Assembly: GCA_002363955.1 (NCBI GenBank)
Contig: DEXE01000002.1
Span: 62,001 to 126,000 of the forward strand
Direction: 5' to 3'
Length of the DNA: 64,000 nt
DNA from: Methylophaga sp. UBA3192
GTDB lineage: Bacteria; Pseudomonadota; Gammaproteobacteria; Nitrosococcales; Methylophagaceae
Under the pieces are notes generated by a model that was not told the origin of the DNA, did not search any database, and was given only the letters and a program-made list of their open reading frames with translations. The position numbers and the translations under genes were made by a program. This document shows positions 17,036-26,342 of the stretch, piece by piece (the stretch's first letter is position 1; each line of letters starts with the position of its first letter).

Positions 17036-19024
17036 ATGGCTACACGTAGACATTTAGCAAATGCAATCCGTGCGTTAAGTATGGATGCAGTGCAAAAAGC
17101 GAATTCCGGCCATCCAGGTGCCCCAATGGGTATGGCAGATATCGCTGAAGTATTGTGGAATGACCACATGAAACACAACCCGAACAACCCGAAATGGGCT
17201 GATCGTGATCGTTTCATTTTGTCTAACGGTCACGGCTCTATGCTCATTTATTCATTGCTGCATTTGAGCGGCTATGATTTGCCGATGGATTCCCTGAAAA
17301 CATTCCGTCAACTGCATTCACAATGTGCGGGGCACCCTGAATACGGTTATGCGCCAGGCATAGAAACGACAACTGGTCCATTAGGCCAAGGTATTACCAA
17401 CGGTGTTGGTTTTGCGATGGCTGAGAAGTTAATGGCTGATCAGTTCAACAAACCTGGTCATGACATTGTTAATCACCACACCTATGTATTCATGGGCGAT
17501 GGCTGTTTAATGGAAGGTGTTTCTCATGAAGCATGTGCTTTGGCTGGTACCTGGGGCCTCGGCAACCTGATCGCTTTCTGGGATGACAACAATATCTCTA
17601 TCGACGGTCATATCGATGGCTGGTACACCGATGACACCGTCAAGCGTTTTGAAGCATACGGATGGCACGTTCAATCAGTAGACGGACATGATTCTGATGC
17701 TATCAATGCCGCTATTGAAGCAGCAAAAAAAGTCACTGACAAACCATCTTTAATTTGCTGTAAAACTATCATCGGTTTCGGTTCACCAAACAAATCTGCC
17801 AGCCATGACTGCCACGGCGCGGCATTAGGTGAAGAAGAAGTTGCATTAACTCGTAAAGAGTTAGGTTGGGACTACGAACCTTTTGTTATCCCTGATGATG
17901 TTTATGCTGGTTGGGATGCTAAAGCGAAAGGTGACGCTGTTGAAGCTGAATGGAACAAAAAATTCGACGCGTATGCTGCAGAATATCCAGAATTAGCTGC
18001 TGAATTCAAACGCCGTATGGCAGGTGATTTACCGGCTAACTGGAAAGACGTTACCGAAAAACTGTTTGCTGAAACCAATGAAAAAGCAGAGAGCGTTGCG
18101 TCACGTAAAGCATCACAAAACGTCATTGCTGCTCTGGCACCTACATTGCCTGAATATCTGGGTGGTTCTGCTGACTTGACCGGGTCTAACCTGACCAGCT
18201 GTTCAAGCTTCAAGCATGTTTCAGGTAAAGAGCCTGGTAACTACATCTCTTACGGCGTACGTGAATTCGGTATGTTCGCCATCATGAATGGTATGGCGTT
18301 GCACGGTGGTTTGTTGCCATTCGGTGGTACGTTCCATATGTTCTCTGACTATGCGAAATCAGCTCTGCGTATGTCTGCATTGATGAAACTGCGTACTATC
18401 GCTGTTCTGACGCATGACTCTATCGGTCAGGGCGAAGACGGTCCTACTCACCAACCTATCGAAAACACTGCTGGTCTGCGTTACATTCCGAATATGGATG
18501 TATGGCGCCCTGCAGATTCAGTAGAAGTTGCTGTGGCATGGGTTGCTGCTATTGAACGTCAAGATGGCCCAACCAGCCTGGTTTTAAGTCGCCAAGGTAT
18601 TCCGGGTCGTAAGCATGATGCAGCTGACTTTGAAGGAATGCGCAAAGGTGCTTATATCCTGTCAGAAGCTAAAGGTGGCAAAGCGGATGTCATCCTGATT
18701 GCAACTGGTTCAGAAGTAGATCTGGCAGCAAAAGCACAGGAAGCATTGGCTGAAGATGGTATCAACGCACGTGTTGTTTCTATGCCTTCAACCAACGTCT
18801 TTGATCGTCAGGATCAGGCTTATAAAGACAGTATCCTGACACCAGGTGTCAAACGTGTTTCTGTTGAAGCCGGTGTAACTGACTTCTGGCGTAAATACGT
18901 AGGTCTGGAAGGCGGCACAGTTGGTATCGATACCTTCGGTGAATCTGCTCCAGGCGGTGTTTTGATGAAACACTTCGGCTTTACTGTCGAAAATGTGGTT
19001 AAAACTGTAAAAGATACTTTGTAA
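17036..19024 (+). CDS. tkt: Transketolase
   Basis: Thiamine-diphosphate enzyme moving two-carbon units between sugar phosphates in the pentose-phosphate, Calvin or ribulose-monophosphate cycles. At 662 residues it is full length. The N-terminal SGHPGAPMGMAD and the TPP motif GDGCLMEG followed by WDDNNIS are intact, as are the central LTHDSIGQGEDGPTHQP and the C-terminal domain. An AGGAGA site precedes the ATG. It is followed by a terminator, then gap, pgk, pyk and fba, so it begins a carbon-metabolism block. Confidence 0.97.
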   Translation: MATRRHLANAIRALSMDAVQKANSGHPGAPMGMADIAEVLWNDHMKHNPNNPKWADRDRFILSNGHGSMLIYSLLHLSGYDLPMDSLKTFRQLHSQCAGHPEYGYAPGIETTTGPLGQGITNGVGFAMAEKLMADQFNKPGHDIVNHHTYVFMGDGCLMEGVSHEACALAGTWGLGNLIAFWDDNNISIDGHIDGWYTDDTVKRFEAYGWHVQSVDGHDSDAINAAIEAAKKVTDKPSLICCKTIIGFGSPNKSASHDCHGAALGEEEVALTRKELGWDYEPFVIPDDVYAGWDAKAKGDAVEAEWNKKFDAYAAEYPELAAEFKRRMAGDLPANWKDVTEKLFAETNEKAESVASRKASQNVIAALAPTLPEYLGGSADLTGSNLTSCSSFKHVSGKEPGNYISYGVREFGMFAIMNGMALHGGLLPFGGTFHMFSDYAKSALRMSALMKLRTIAVLTHDSIGQGEDGPTHQPIENTAGLRYIPNMDVWRPADSVEVAVAWVAAIERQDGPTSLVLSRQGIPGRKHDAADFEGMRKGAYILSEAKGGKADVILIATGSEVDLAAKAQEALAEDGINARVVSMPSTNVFDRQDQAYKDSILTPGVKRVSVEAGVTDFWRKYVGLEGGTVGIDTFGESAPGGVLMKHFGFTVENVVKTVKDTL

Positions 19025-19058
19025 ATCACAAACGTAAGTTTTAGCTGAGGTTAATGAG

Positions 19059-19097
19059 ATGGCGAGTGAGTGAAAACTTACTCGTCATTCTTGTTTT
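19059..19097 (+). terminator. Terminator after tkt
   Basis: A 12-bp stem with two G-U pairs (arms 19059-19070 and 19077-19088, loop TGAAAA) is followed by TCTTGTTTTT. It separates tkt from gap transcription. Confidence 0.72.
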
Positions 19098-19418
19098 TGA
19101 TGAGTGTAAATTTTTTCTTGTCTGAGAAGTTAAGTGGGCGTTGAAATGGATAGGGCTCCAGCTATTAATTTACAACACAAACTATAAATTTCATTTATCT
19201 TCTGGATAAAAATAATTTAGTTTGGTTTATTAAAAGAATCCCATACACTTCATGTGAGATTGCAGGAAGTGAAATTTAAAACAATATGAATGTTTGACGA
19301 GTCTGTGTTAACACATCGTGGCGATACTGATTTTTAGCAGCATGGGTGTTGACTATGTTTAAACTTCTTTGTGTAGTTAAAACCTTAGACGTATCGTTTA
19401 AATACGGAAGGAAAAACA
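19098..19418. other. Intergenic region upstream of gap
   Basis: About 320 AT-rich bases between the tkt terminator and gap. Apart from the candidate promoter at 19349-19377 I see no gene, repeat or RNA element. The length leaves room for regulator sites controlling the glycolytic genes. Confidence 0.5.
19349..19377 (+). promoter_or_regulatory. Candidate sigma-70 promoter of gap
   Basis: TTGACT (-35) and TGTAGT (-10) are separated by 17 bases. The -10 is imperfect. Transcription would begin about 35 bases before the gap ATG, which has a good GGAAGGA ribosome site. Confidence 0.5.
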
Positions 19419-20417
19419 ATGACAATTAAAGTTGGAATCAATGGTTTTGGGCGTATTGGCCGCATGGCATTTCGTGCTGCAGCAAAAGATTTTCCTGAGA
19501 TTGAAGTAGTAGCAATCAACGATTTGCTGGATCCGGATTATCTGGCATATATGCTCAAGTATGATTCTGTGCATGGCCGCTTTGACGGTGATGTCGAGGT
19601 TAAAGATGGACATCTGGTCGTTAATGGTAAGACTATTCGCGTTACCGCTGAACGTAATCCTGCAGATTTAAAATGGAACGAAGTCGGTGCCGATTTGATT
19701 ATTGAATGTACCGGATTTTTCCTGACCGAGGAATCCTGCCAGGCGCATATTGATGCAGGCGCTAAAAAAGTAGTGCAATCTGCACCTTCCAAAGATCACA
19801 CTCCAATGTTTGTTTATGGTGTGAATCATGAATCTTATGCAGGCGAAGCCATTGTTTCTGCTGCATCCTGTACCACCAATGCCTTGGCTCCCGTAGCCAA
19901 AGTCTTGCATGACAGTTTTGGAATCAAACGGGGTCTGATGACTACGGTACATGCCGCAACTGCCACGCAGAAAACGGTTGATGGGCCGTCCATGAAAGAC
20001 TGGCGCGGTGGTCGCGGTATTCTGGAAAACATTATTCCTTCATCCACCGGTGCAGCAAAAGCCGTGGGCAAGGTGTTACCAGAATTAAACGGTAAATTAA
20101 CCGGTATGGCATTTCGCGTACCAACATCGGATGTTTCGGTAGTCGATTTAACCGTTGAATTAAACAAAGATGCCAGCTATGAAGCGATTTGTGCGGCGAT
20201 GAAAACTGCTGCTGAGGGTGAGCTGAAAGGCGTTTTGGGTTATACCGAAGAGAGTGTGGTATCAACAGATTTTCGTGGTCATACAGCGCCATCAAATTTT
20301 GATGCGGGTGCCGGGATCGCGCTTGATGGTACTTTTGTCAAAGTAGTGGCCTGGTATGACAATGAATATGGTTATACCTGCAATATGATGCGTCTGGTCG
20401 GACATGTAGCGAGTTAA
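19419..20417 (+). CDS. gap: Glyceraldehyde-3-phosphate dehydrogenase (type I)
   Basis: Oxidises and phosphorylates glyceraldehyde-3-phosphate in glycolysis; reversible. The 332-residue protein has the nucleotide loop NGFGRIGR, the acidic residue in AINDLLD that favours NAD over NADP, and the catalytic cysteine in SAASCTTNALAP followed by the TTVHAATATQ histidine segment. The C-terminal WYDNEYGY is intact. It is followed by a strong terminator, so pgk can be expressed separately. Confidence 0.97.
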   Translation: MTIKVGINGFGRIGRMAFRAAAKDFPEIEVVAINDLLDPDYLAYMLKYDSVHGRFDGDVEVKDGHLVVNGKTIRVTAERNPADLKWNEVGADLIIECTGFFLTEESCQAHIDAGAKKVVQSAPSKDHTPMFVYGVNHESYAGEAIVSAASCTTNALAPVAKVLHDSFGIKRGLMTTVHAATATQKTVDGPSMKDWRGGRGILENIIPSSTGAAKAVGKVLPELNGKLTGMAFRVPTSDVSVVDLTVELNKDASYEAICAAMKTAAEGELKGVLGYTEESVVSTDFRGHTAPSNFDAGAGIALDGTFVKVVAWYDNEYGYTCNMMRLVGHVAS

Positions 20418-20450
20418 TACATCGTTGCAGTGTCTGAAAAAAACTAATGC

Positions 20451-20479
20451 AAGGCTTCCTGTAAAGGAAGCCTTTTTTT
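20451..20479 (+). terminator. Terminator between gap and pgk
   Basis: Perfect 9-bp arms AAGGCTTCC (20451-20459) and GGAAGCCTT (20466-20474), then an unbroken T-run. A classic intrinsic terminator. Confidence 0.9.
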
Positions 20480-20541
20480 ATGTATTGTGAAGGCTATAAT
20501 CAGAACTGGTTCACAAAATAATTACAAGAGGGCAAAACCTT

Positions 20542-21732
20542 ATGTCAGTAATAAAAATGGCCGATTTGGATTTGGCAGGCAAGCGCGTGTTAATACGACA
20601 GGATTTGAATGTACCGCTCAAGTCCGGCGTTGTGGCAGATGGCACGCGTATCCATGCCTCTTTAGCGACCATAAAACTGGCATTGGATAAAGGTGCCAAG
20701 GTGATGGTCATGTCACATCTTGGAAGGCCAACTGAAGGTGAATATGAGCACAAGTACTCATTAGCGCCGGTTGCCAATTATCTTTCGGCATTATTGGAAA
20801 AACCGGTTCGTCTTGAGCAGAACTGGCTGGAGCCCGACTTCATTCCAGTGGAAGTGGGTGAAGTTGTTTTGTGTGAAAACGTGCGATTCAATATTGGCGA
20901 GAAAGCCAATAATGATGATCTGGCAAAACGTATGGCCAAGATGTGTGATGTGTTTGTGATGGATGCTTTTGGTACAGCGCATCGGGCACAGGCCTCAACC
21001 CACGGAATTGCTAAATACGCCACGATTGCCTGTGCAGGACCTTTATTATCAGCTGAGTTGGAAGCGCTATCCAAAGCACTGGATAATCCTGCCCGGCCGA
21101 TGGTGGCTATCGTGGGGGGCTCAAAAGTCTCTACCAAGCTGACGGTGCTGGAAACCCTGTCTAAGAAAGTGGATCAGTTAATCGTTGGTGGTGGTATTGC
21201 CAATACCTTTATTGCTGCAGCGGGTCATAATGTGGGTAAATCATTATATGAACCCGATTTGATCGATACCTGTAAAAGACTCTCCGCAGAGGCGATTAGT
21301 CGGGGGGGGAATATCCCAGTCCCCAAAGATGTTGTCTGTGGCAAACATTTTGCTGAAAATGCTGAAGCAGAATTAAAAGCCGTTGAAGCGGTAAGTGATG
21401 ATGATATGATTTTTGATATCGGTCCTAAATCTGCTGCTGAGTTGGTTGAAATTATCAAGCAAGCTGGTACGGTGGTATGGAACGGACCATTAGGCGTTTT
21501 TGAATTCAGTCAATTTGGTGAAGGCACCAAAGAGATAGCGATGGCGATAGCGGAGTCGGATGCTTTCTCAATTGCTGGTGGAGGGGACACGCTGGCAGCA
21601 GTATCTAAGTACAAAATTTGTGATGATGTATCTTATATTTCAACCGGTGGTGGTGCTTTCCTGGAATTTCTGGAAGGCAAAACATTACCTGCAGTAGAAA
21701 TTCTTGAGCAACGTGCCGCGAGTAATCAATGA
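20542..21732 (+). CDS. pgk: Phosphoglycerate kinase
   Basis: Transfers phosphate between 1,3-bisphosphoglycerate and ADP. The 396-residue monomer has the N-terminal substrate segment RVLIRQDLNVPL, the basic patch MSHLGRP, the hinge, the nucleotide segment GGSKVSTKL, and the C-terminal GGGDTLAAV and STGGGAFLEFLEGK. It begins the pgk-pyk-fba run with gaps of 9 bases and then an overlap, so these three are likely one operon. Confidence 0.97.
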   Translation: MSVIKMADLDLAGKRVLIRQDLNVPLKSGVVADGTRIHASLATIKLALDKGAKVMVMSHLGRPTEGEYEHKYSLAPVANYLSALLEKPVRLEQNWLEPDFIPVEVGEVVLCENVRFNIGEKANNDDLAKRMAKMCDVFVMDAFGTAHRAQASTHGIAKYATIACAGPLLSAELEALSKALDNPARPMVAIVGGSKVSTKLTVLETLSKKVDQLIVGGGIANTFIAAAGHNVGKSLYEPDLIDTCKRLSAEAISRGGNIPVPKDVVCGKHFAENAEAELKAVEAVSDDDMIFDIGPKSAAELVEIIKQAGTVVWNGPLGVFEFSQFGEGTKEIAMAIAESDAFSIAGGGDTLAAVSKYKICDDVSYISTGGGAFLEFLEGKTLPAVEILEQRAASNQ

Positions 21733-21741
21733 GTAATTAAT

Positions 21742-23235
21742 ATGTCTGTTCGTCGAAGAACAAAGATTGTTGCTACCTTAGGTCCTGCGACAAAAGATCC
21801 TGCTGTTCTTGATGCGATGATATCGGCGGGCATGGACGTTGTCCGGCTCAATTTTTCTCATGGATCTGCCCTTTCACACATTGATATGGCCGAAAGGGTT
21901 CGCAATCGCGCCAGAGCCTTTGGTCGCCAGGTTGGGGTGCTGGTGGACTTACAAGGCCCGAAAATCCGCATTTCACGTTTTAAAAATGGTGGGGTGGAAC
22001 TGGCTGAAAATGACCCTTTCATCCTTGATGCCGCATTAGCGGATGATGCCGGTGATAATCAACAGGTCGGAGTCGACTATAAATCCCTGCCACTGGATGT
22101 AAAGCGTGGTGACACATTGCTATTGGATGATGGACGTATTGTTCTGTGGGTGGAGTCAGTTATTGACCAGCAGATATATTGTCGTGTCACCGTTGGCGGG
22201 CTGTTGACGGATAACAAAGGCATTAACCGGCAGGGTGGCGGGCTGTCTGCCTCAGCCCTCACATCGAAAGATATGCAGGATATTCAAATCGCTGCAGATA
22301 TGCAGGCCGATTATCTGGCCGTTTCCTTTCCCCGTAGTGCTGAAGATATTCATCTGGCCCGTCGATTACTTCGTGAAGCCGGGGGCTATGGTGGCATTAT
22401 TGCCAAAATTGAACGTTCTGAAGCCCTGGATGATATTGATGCCATTATTGAAGCATCAGAAGGTATTATGGTCGCCCGTGGTGATTTAGGTGTGGAAATG
22501 GGGGATGCTGCTTTACCGCCAATTCAAAAACAGTTAATTGCCAAAGCCAGACGTATGAACCGGCTGACCATTACAGCGACCCAAATGATGGAGTCAATGA
22601 TAGAAAGTCCGATTCCAACCCGTGCAGAAGTATTTGATGTCGCTAATGCCGTTTTGGATGGTACTGATGCGGTTATGCTTTCTGGTGAGACGGCGGTTGG
22701 TCATCATCCGGTAAAAGTCATTGAAGCTATGGACCGTATTTGTCTGCAGGCTGAACAACAGCGGGAAATTCGCGTGTCACGTCATCGGATTGATTCAAAA
22801 TTTGAACGTATAGATGAAGCCATTGCGATGGCGGCTATGTACACCGCCAATCATCTTAATGTTAAAGCAATTGCCGCGTTAACAGAATCGGGATCTTCAA
22901 CCTTATGGATGTCACGAGTCAGTTCGGGTATTCCGATTTTTGCTTTAACGCCCCATGTCGCGACACGACGCAGAGTGACTTTATATCGCGGGGTCTATCC
23001 CGTAAGTTTTGTCGTGGAACATACCGATCACGCGGCTTTGAATAAAGAAGCCGTTGAAGAATTACAGCGTCGCGGCGTGGTTCATGATGGTGATATAGTG
23101 ATCATTACCAAAGGGGATCTTGAAGTACAGGGCAGCACCAATGCCATAAAAATTGTACGCGTGGGGGAATTGGTCGAACCCAAGGAAACAGCAGTGAATA
23201 AACCGGTTCAGTCGGAGAGCAGCAAATGGCATTAG
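21742..23235 (+). CDS. pyk: Pyruvate kinase
   Basis: Converts phosphoenolpyruvate and ADP to pyruvate and ATP. The 497-residue protein has the N-terminal RRTKIVATLGPATKD, the catalytic block IIAKIERSEALDDID with the active lysine, MVARGDLGVEMG and TATQMMESMIESPIPTRAE, all in the usual order. The C-terminal allosteric domain is present with a short tail. Its end overlaps the fba start by 10 bases. It belongs to the bacterial two-isozyme family; whether it is PykA or PykF type is not resolved here. Confidence 0.95.
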   Translation: MSVRRRTKIVATLGPATKDPAVLDAMISAGMDVVRLNFSHGSALSHIDMAERVRNRARAFGRQVGVLVDLQGPKIRISRFKNGGVELAENDPFILDAALADDAGDNQQVGVDYKSLPLDVKRGDTLLLDDGRIVLWVESVIDQQIYCRVTVGGLLTDNKGINRQGGGLSASALTSKDMQDIQIAADMQADYLAVSFPRSAEDIHLARRLLREAGGYGGIIAKIERSEALDDIDAIIEASEGIMVARGDLGVEMGDAALPPIQKQLIAKARRMNRLTITATQMMESMIESPIPTRAEVFDVANAVLDGTDAVMLSGETAVGHHPVKVIEAMDRICLQAEQQREIRVSRHRIDSKFERIDEAIAMAAMYTANHLNVKAIAALTESGSSTLWMSRVSSGIPIFALTPHVATRRRVTLYRGVYPVSFVVEHTDHAALNKEAVEELQRRGVVHDGDIVIITKGDLEVQGSTNAIKIVRVGELVEPKETAVNKPVQSESSKWH

Positions 23236-24296
23236 TTTCAATGCGACAATTACTGGATTATGCAGCAGAGCACCAATTCGCCATACCTGCTTTCAATGTG
23301 AATAATATGGAACAGGTGCATGCGATTATGCAGGCCGCTGATGCGGTTGATAGTCCGGTTATCATGCAAGGCAGTGCCGGTGCACGGGAGTATGCGGGTG
23401 AACCGTTTCTCAGACATCTTATTCTGGCAGCAATAGAAGCCTATCCTCACATTCCTCTGGCAATGCATCAGGATCACGGTGCCAACCCGGCGATATGTGC
23501 TCGTTCCATTCAATCCGGTTTCAGCTCAGTGATGATGGATGGTTCATTGCTTGAAGATATGAAAACCCCGTCTGATTTTGACTATAACGTAAACGTCACC
23601 CGAAAAGTCAGTGAAATGGCTCATGCCTGTGGCGTTTCAGTAGAGGGTGAGCTGGGATGTCTGGGGTCATTGGAAACTGGCATGATGGGTGAAGAAGATG
23701 GGCATGGTTCAGAAGACAAACTTGATCATAGTCATTTGCTGACGGATCCGGATGAAGCCGTTGAGTTTGTCAGGCAGACTCAGGTAGATGCGTTGGCTGT
23801 TGCCATTGGTACCAGTCATGGCGCTTATAAATTTACCCAGCCCCCGACTGGCGAAGTTCTGGCAATCTCTCATTTGAAGACCTTGCAACAACGTTTGCCA
23901 AACACCCATTTTGTGATGCATGGATCCAGTTCAGTGCCGCAGGATTGGTTAGAAATCATTAACACATACGGCGGAAATATTGGCCAAACCTATGGTGTGC
24001 CGGTTGAAGAGATTGTTGAAGGCATTAAATACGGTGTGCGTAAGGTCAATATTGATACTGATTTACGTATGGCCTCGACCGGCTCTATCCGGCAGTTTTT
24101 GACGGATGAAAAAAACGCAGCCGTATTTGACCCGCGCAAGTTTTATAAAGAGGCTACCAAAGCGATGCAGATAATTTGTCAGTCACGTTATGAAGCCTTT
24201 GGCAGTGCTGGTCATGCCAGCAGGATCAAACCTATTTCATTACATGACATGGTCGAACGGTATCGCAGTGGAGAATTAACACCCAAGTTAAATTAA
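23226..24296 (+). CDS. fba: Fructose-bisphosphate aldolase, class II (Calvin-cycle subtype)
   Basis: Zinc-dependent aldolase joining dihydroxyacetone phosphate and glyceraldehyde-3-phosphate. The 356-residue sequence has the metal histidine in MHQDHGANP, SSVMMDGSLLED, the acidic/metal segment VEGELGCLG, and the KVNIDTDLR phosphate loop. The length and the insert after GCLG (GMMGEEDGHG) match the Calvin-cycle subtype, which in methylotrophs also serves the ribulose-monophosphate cycle. Its start lies inside the end of pyk. Confidence 0.94.
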   Translation: MALVSMRQLLDYAAEHQFAIPAFNVNNMEQVHAIMQAADAVDSPVIMQGSAGAREYAGEPFLRHLILAAIEAYPHIPLAMHQDHGANPAICARSIQSGFSSVMMDGSLLEDMKTPSDFDYNVNVTRKVSEMAHACGVSVEGELGCLGSLETGMMGEEDGHGSEDKLDHSHLLTDPDEAVEFVRQTQVDALAVAIGTSHGAYKFTQPPTGEVLAISHLKTLQQRLPNTHFVMHGSSSVPQDWLEIINTYGGNIGQTYGVPVEEIVEGIKYGVRKVNIDTDLRMASTGSIRQFLTDEKNAAVFDPRKFYKEATKAMQIICQSRYEAFGSAGHASRIKPISLHDMVERYRSGELTPKLN

Positions 24297-24404
24297 CGAT
24301 GATTTGACCATGGGGTAGTTTCATAATCCTTCGAACACATTCGCTGCCTGTCTTGGTTATGAATCAGGTAAAATAACACACTTTGTATCTACAGGGCTTA
24401 TGCC

Positions 24405-24779
24405 GTGTTGCAACTTACTGCTATCGCTGTTGGTGGTGCTGCTGGTGCTTTATTGCGTTTTGCAATGTCCAATGGTGTTTATAAAATATTAGGGCGTGAC
24501 TTTCCTTATGGGACCTTGGCGGTTAATGTGCTTGGCTCATTGCTGATCGGAATACTGTTCATCCTGCTGATTGAAAAATTAGCCGTAGCAGCTGAATGGC
24601 GGGCCGGATTGATTGTTGGACTGCTTGGCGCCTTTACAACCTTTTCCACCTTTTCGCTGGAAACGTTTACATTATTGGAAGATGGTGCATTTGTTAAAGC
24701 AGGACTAAATGTATTGTTAAGCGTCGTGTTATGCCTGTTGGCAACATGGTTAGGCATCAGTCTGGGAAGACAGTTATGA
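24405..24779 (+). CDS. crcB: Fluoride channel CrcB/Fluc
   Basis: Small inner-membrane channel that exports fluoride and protects enzymes such as enolase. The 124-residue protein has four hydrophobic helices and the family signatures GGAAGALLRF, GTLAVNVLGSLLIG and GLLGAFTTFSTFSLE, which carry the pore asparagine and phenylalanines. It starts with GTG. The stop overlaps the next start (ATGA), coupling it to a DUF190 gene. No fluoride riboswitch is recognisable upstream. Confidence 0.92.
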   Translation: MLQLTAIAVGGAAGALLRFAMSNGVYKILGRDFPYGTLAVNVLGSLLIGILFILLIEKLAVAAEWRAGLIVGLLGAFTTFSTFSLETFTLLEDGAFVKAGLNVLLSVVLCLLATWLGISLGRQL

Positions 24780-25066
24780 ATCTGACATTAGTGAGAGTTT
24801 ACTTATCTGATGGACGACATGAAGTACGGCAAGTGCTTAAACAGCTGGAGCAGAATAAAGTGCGTTTTACCGTGTTTCGGGGGGTAGCCGGCTTAGGTTC
24901 CAACGGTCTGGTTCATAAAGCGTCGATACTAGATTTGTCGTCGGATTTGCCAATGGTTATCGAGTTTTTTGATAAACCAGAACAAATAAACGATATCATC
25001 ACTAAAATAAAAACTATGGTGGAAGTTGATCATATTGTCAGCTGGCCAGTGCAAAGCGGAATTTAA
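24776..25066 (+). CDS. DUF190 family protein
   Basis: A 96-residue protein of the DUF190 family, whose members have a PII/CutA-like ferredoxin fold. Function unknown; family members are often encoded beside crcB, so a link to fluoride resistance is inferred. I start it at the ATG overlapping the crcB stop. A more upstream start would lie inside crcB. The central GVAGLGSNGLVHK is typical of the family. Confidence 0.85.
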   Translation: MNLTLVRVYLSDGRHEVRQVLKQLEQNKVRFTVFRGVAGLGSNGLVHKASILDLSSDLPMVIEFFDKPEQINDIITKIKTMVEVDHIVSWPVQSGI

Positions 25067-25067
25067 C

Positions 25068-26342
25068 ATGTTAGACCTCAAATTATTACGTACCGAACCT
25101 CAGGAAGTGGCAAAGGGGTTGGCCCGTCGTGGCTTTCAGCTGGATGTGATCCTGCTTGCAACATTGGAAACTGAACGCCGTCAGGCACAGTTGGATGCTC
25201 AGTCATTGCAAACCGAACGTAATGCGCGTTCCAAAATGATTGGTAAGGCCAAAGCCTCGGGTGAAGACATTGCACCATTGCTGGCCGAGATCGACGATTT
25301 AGGTGATCAGCATAAAGCCGCTGAAGCCAGACTTGCCAAAGTATTGGATCAGTTGAACGATCTTGCGATGAGCATACCGAATATCCCACAGGATGATGTG
25401 CCCGAAGGTAAAGATGAAAATGACAATGTCGAGGTCTCTCGCTGGGGCGCTCCGCGGCAATTCGATTTTGAACCTAAGGATCATGTAGATTTGGGAGCAG
25501 GCTTACAGCAGATGGATTTTGAAACTGCTGCCAAGATCAGTGGTGCGCGCTTTGTGACCTTGACAGGTCAATTGGCGCGACTGCAACGGGCGTTAATTCA
25601 GTTTATGCTGGACACTCATATAACTGATCACGGTTATACCGAAACTTACGTACCCTATCTGGTCAATGCCGATTCTTTACGTGGAACCGGACAACTGCCC
25701 AAATTTGCTGAAGATCTATTTGCTGTTGATGATGGTCAGCTTTATCTAATCCCAACAGCCGAAGTACCGGTGACCAATATTGTGCGTGACAGTATTGTCG
25801 ATGCTGCACAGTTGCCATTGAAATTTGTTGCACATACACCCTGTTTTCGCAGCGAAGCCGGTTCACATGGCCGTGATGTACGTGGTCTTATTCGTCAGCA
25901 TCAATTTGAAAAAGTCGAGCTGGTGCAGATCGTTGCGCCAGAAGTCTCTGCCGAAGCCCACGAGCAATTGACCGGTCAAGCTGAAAAAATTCTGCAGATG
26001 TTGGATCTGCCTTATCGTAAAATGCTGCTTTGCACTGGCGATATGGGATTTGCTTCAAGCAAAACCTATGATTTGGAAGTCTGGTTACCGAGCCAGAATA
26101 CTTATCGGGAAATTTCCTCCTGCAGTAATTTCGGCGACTATCAGGCGCGGCGAATGCAGGCGCGCTGGCGGAACCCTGAAACAGGAAAACCTGAATTGGT
26201 GCATACTTTAAATGGTTCAGGTCTGGCTGTGGGACGCACTTTACTGGCGATATTAGAAAATCATCAACAAGCAGATGGCAGTGTCGTCATTCCCGAGCCA
26301 CTTCGTGCCTATATGGGCGGCGTGGATAAAATTCATGGGTGA
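25068..26342 (+). CDS. serS: Seryl-tRNA synthetase
   Basis: Charges tRNA-Ser and tRNA-Sec with serine. The 424-residue class II synthetase has the N-terminal long coiled-coil tRNA-binding arm (about residues 30-105), motif 2 (FRSEAGSHGRDVRGLIRQHQF) and motif 3 near the C-terminus (NGSGLAVGRTLLAILE). I use the ATG one base after the DUF190 stop, which starts MLDLKLLRTEP as in other SerRS; a start further upstream would intrude into DUF190. The stop lies inside the M50 gene. Confidence 0.96.
   Translation: MLDLKLLRTEPQEVAKGLARRGFQLDVILLATLETERRQAQLDAQSLQTERNARSKMIGKAKASGEDIAPLLAEIDDLGDQHKAAEARLAKVLDQLNDLAMSIPNIPQDDVPEGKDENDNVEVSRWGAPRQFDFEPKDHVDLGAGLQQMDFETAAKISGARFVTLTGQLARLQRALIQFMLDTHITDHGYTETYVPYLVNADSLRGTGQLPKFAEDLFAVDDGQLYLIPTAEVPVTNIVRDSIVDAAQLPLKFVAHTPCFRSEAGSHGRDVRGLIRQHQFEKVELVQIVAPEVSAEAHEQLTGQAEKILQMLDLPYRKMLLCTGDMGFASSKTYDLEVWLPSQNTYREISSCSNFGDYQARRMQARWRNPETGKPELVHTLNGSGLAVGRTLLAILENHQQADGSVVIPEPLRAYMGGVDKIHG

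Noticed and set aside
24297..24404. Fluoride riboswitch before crcB
   Set aside because: The conserved crcB-motif core and pseudoknot bases are not recognisable.
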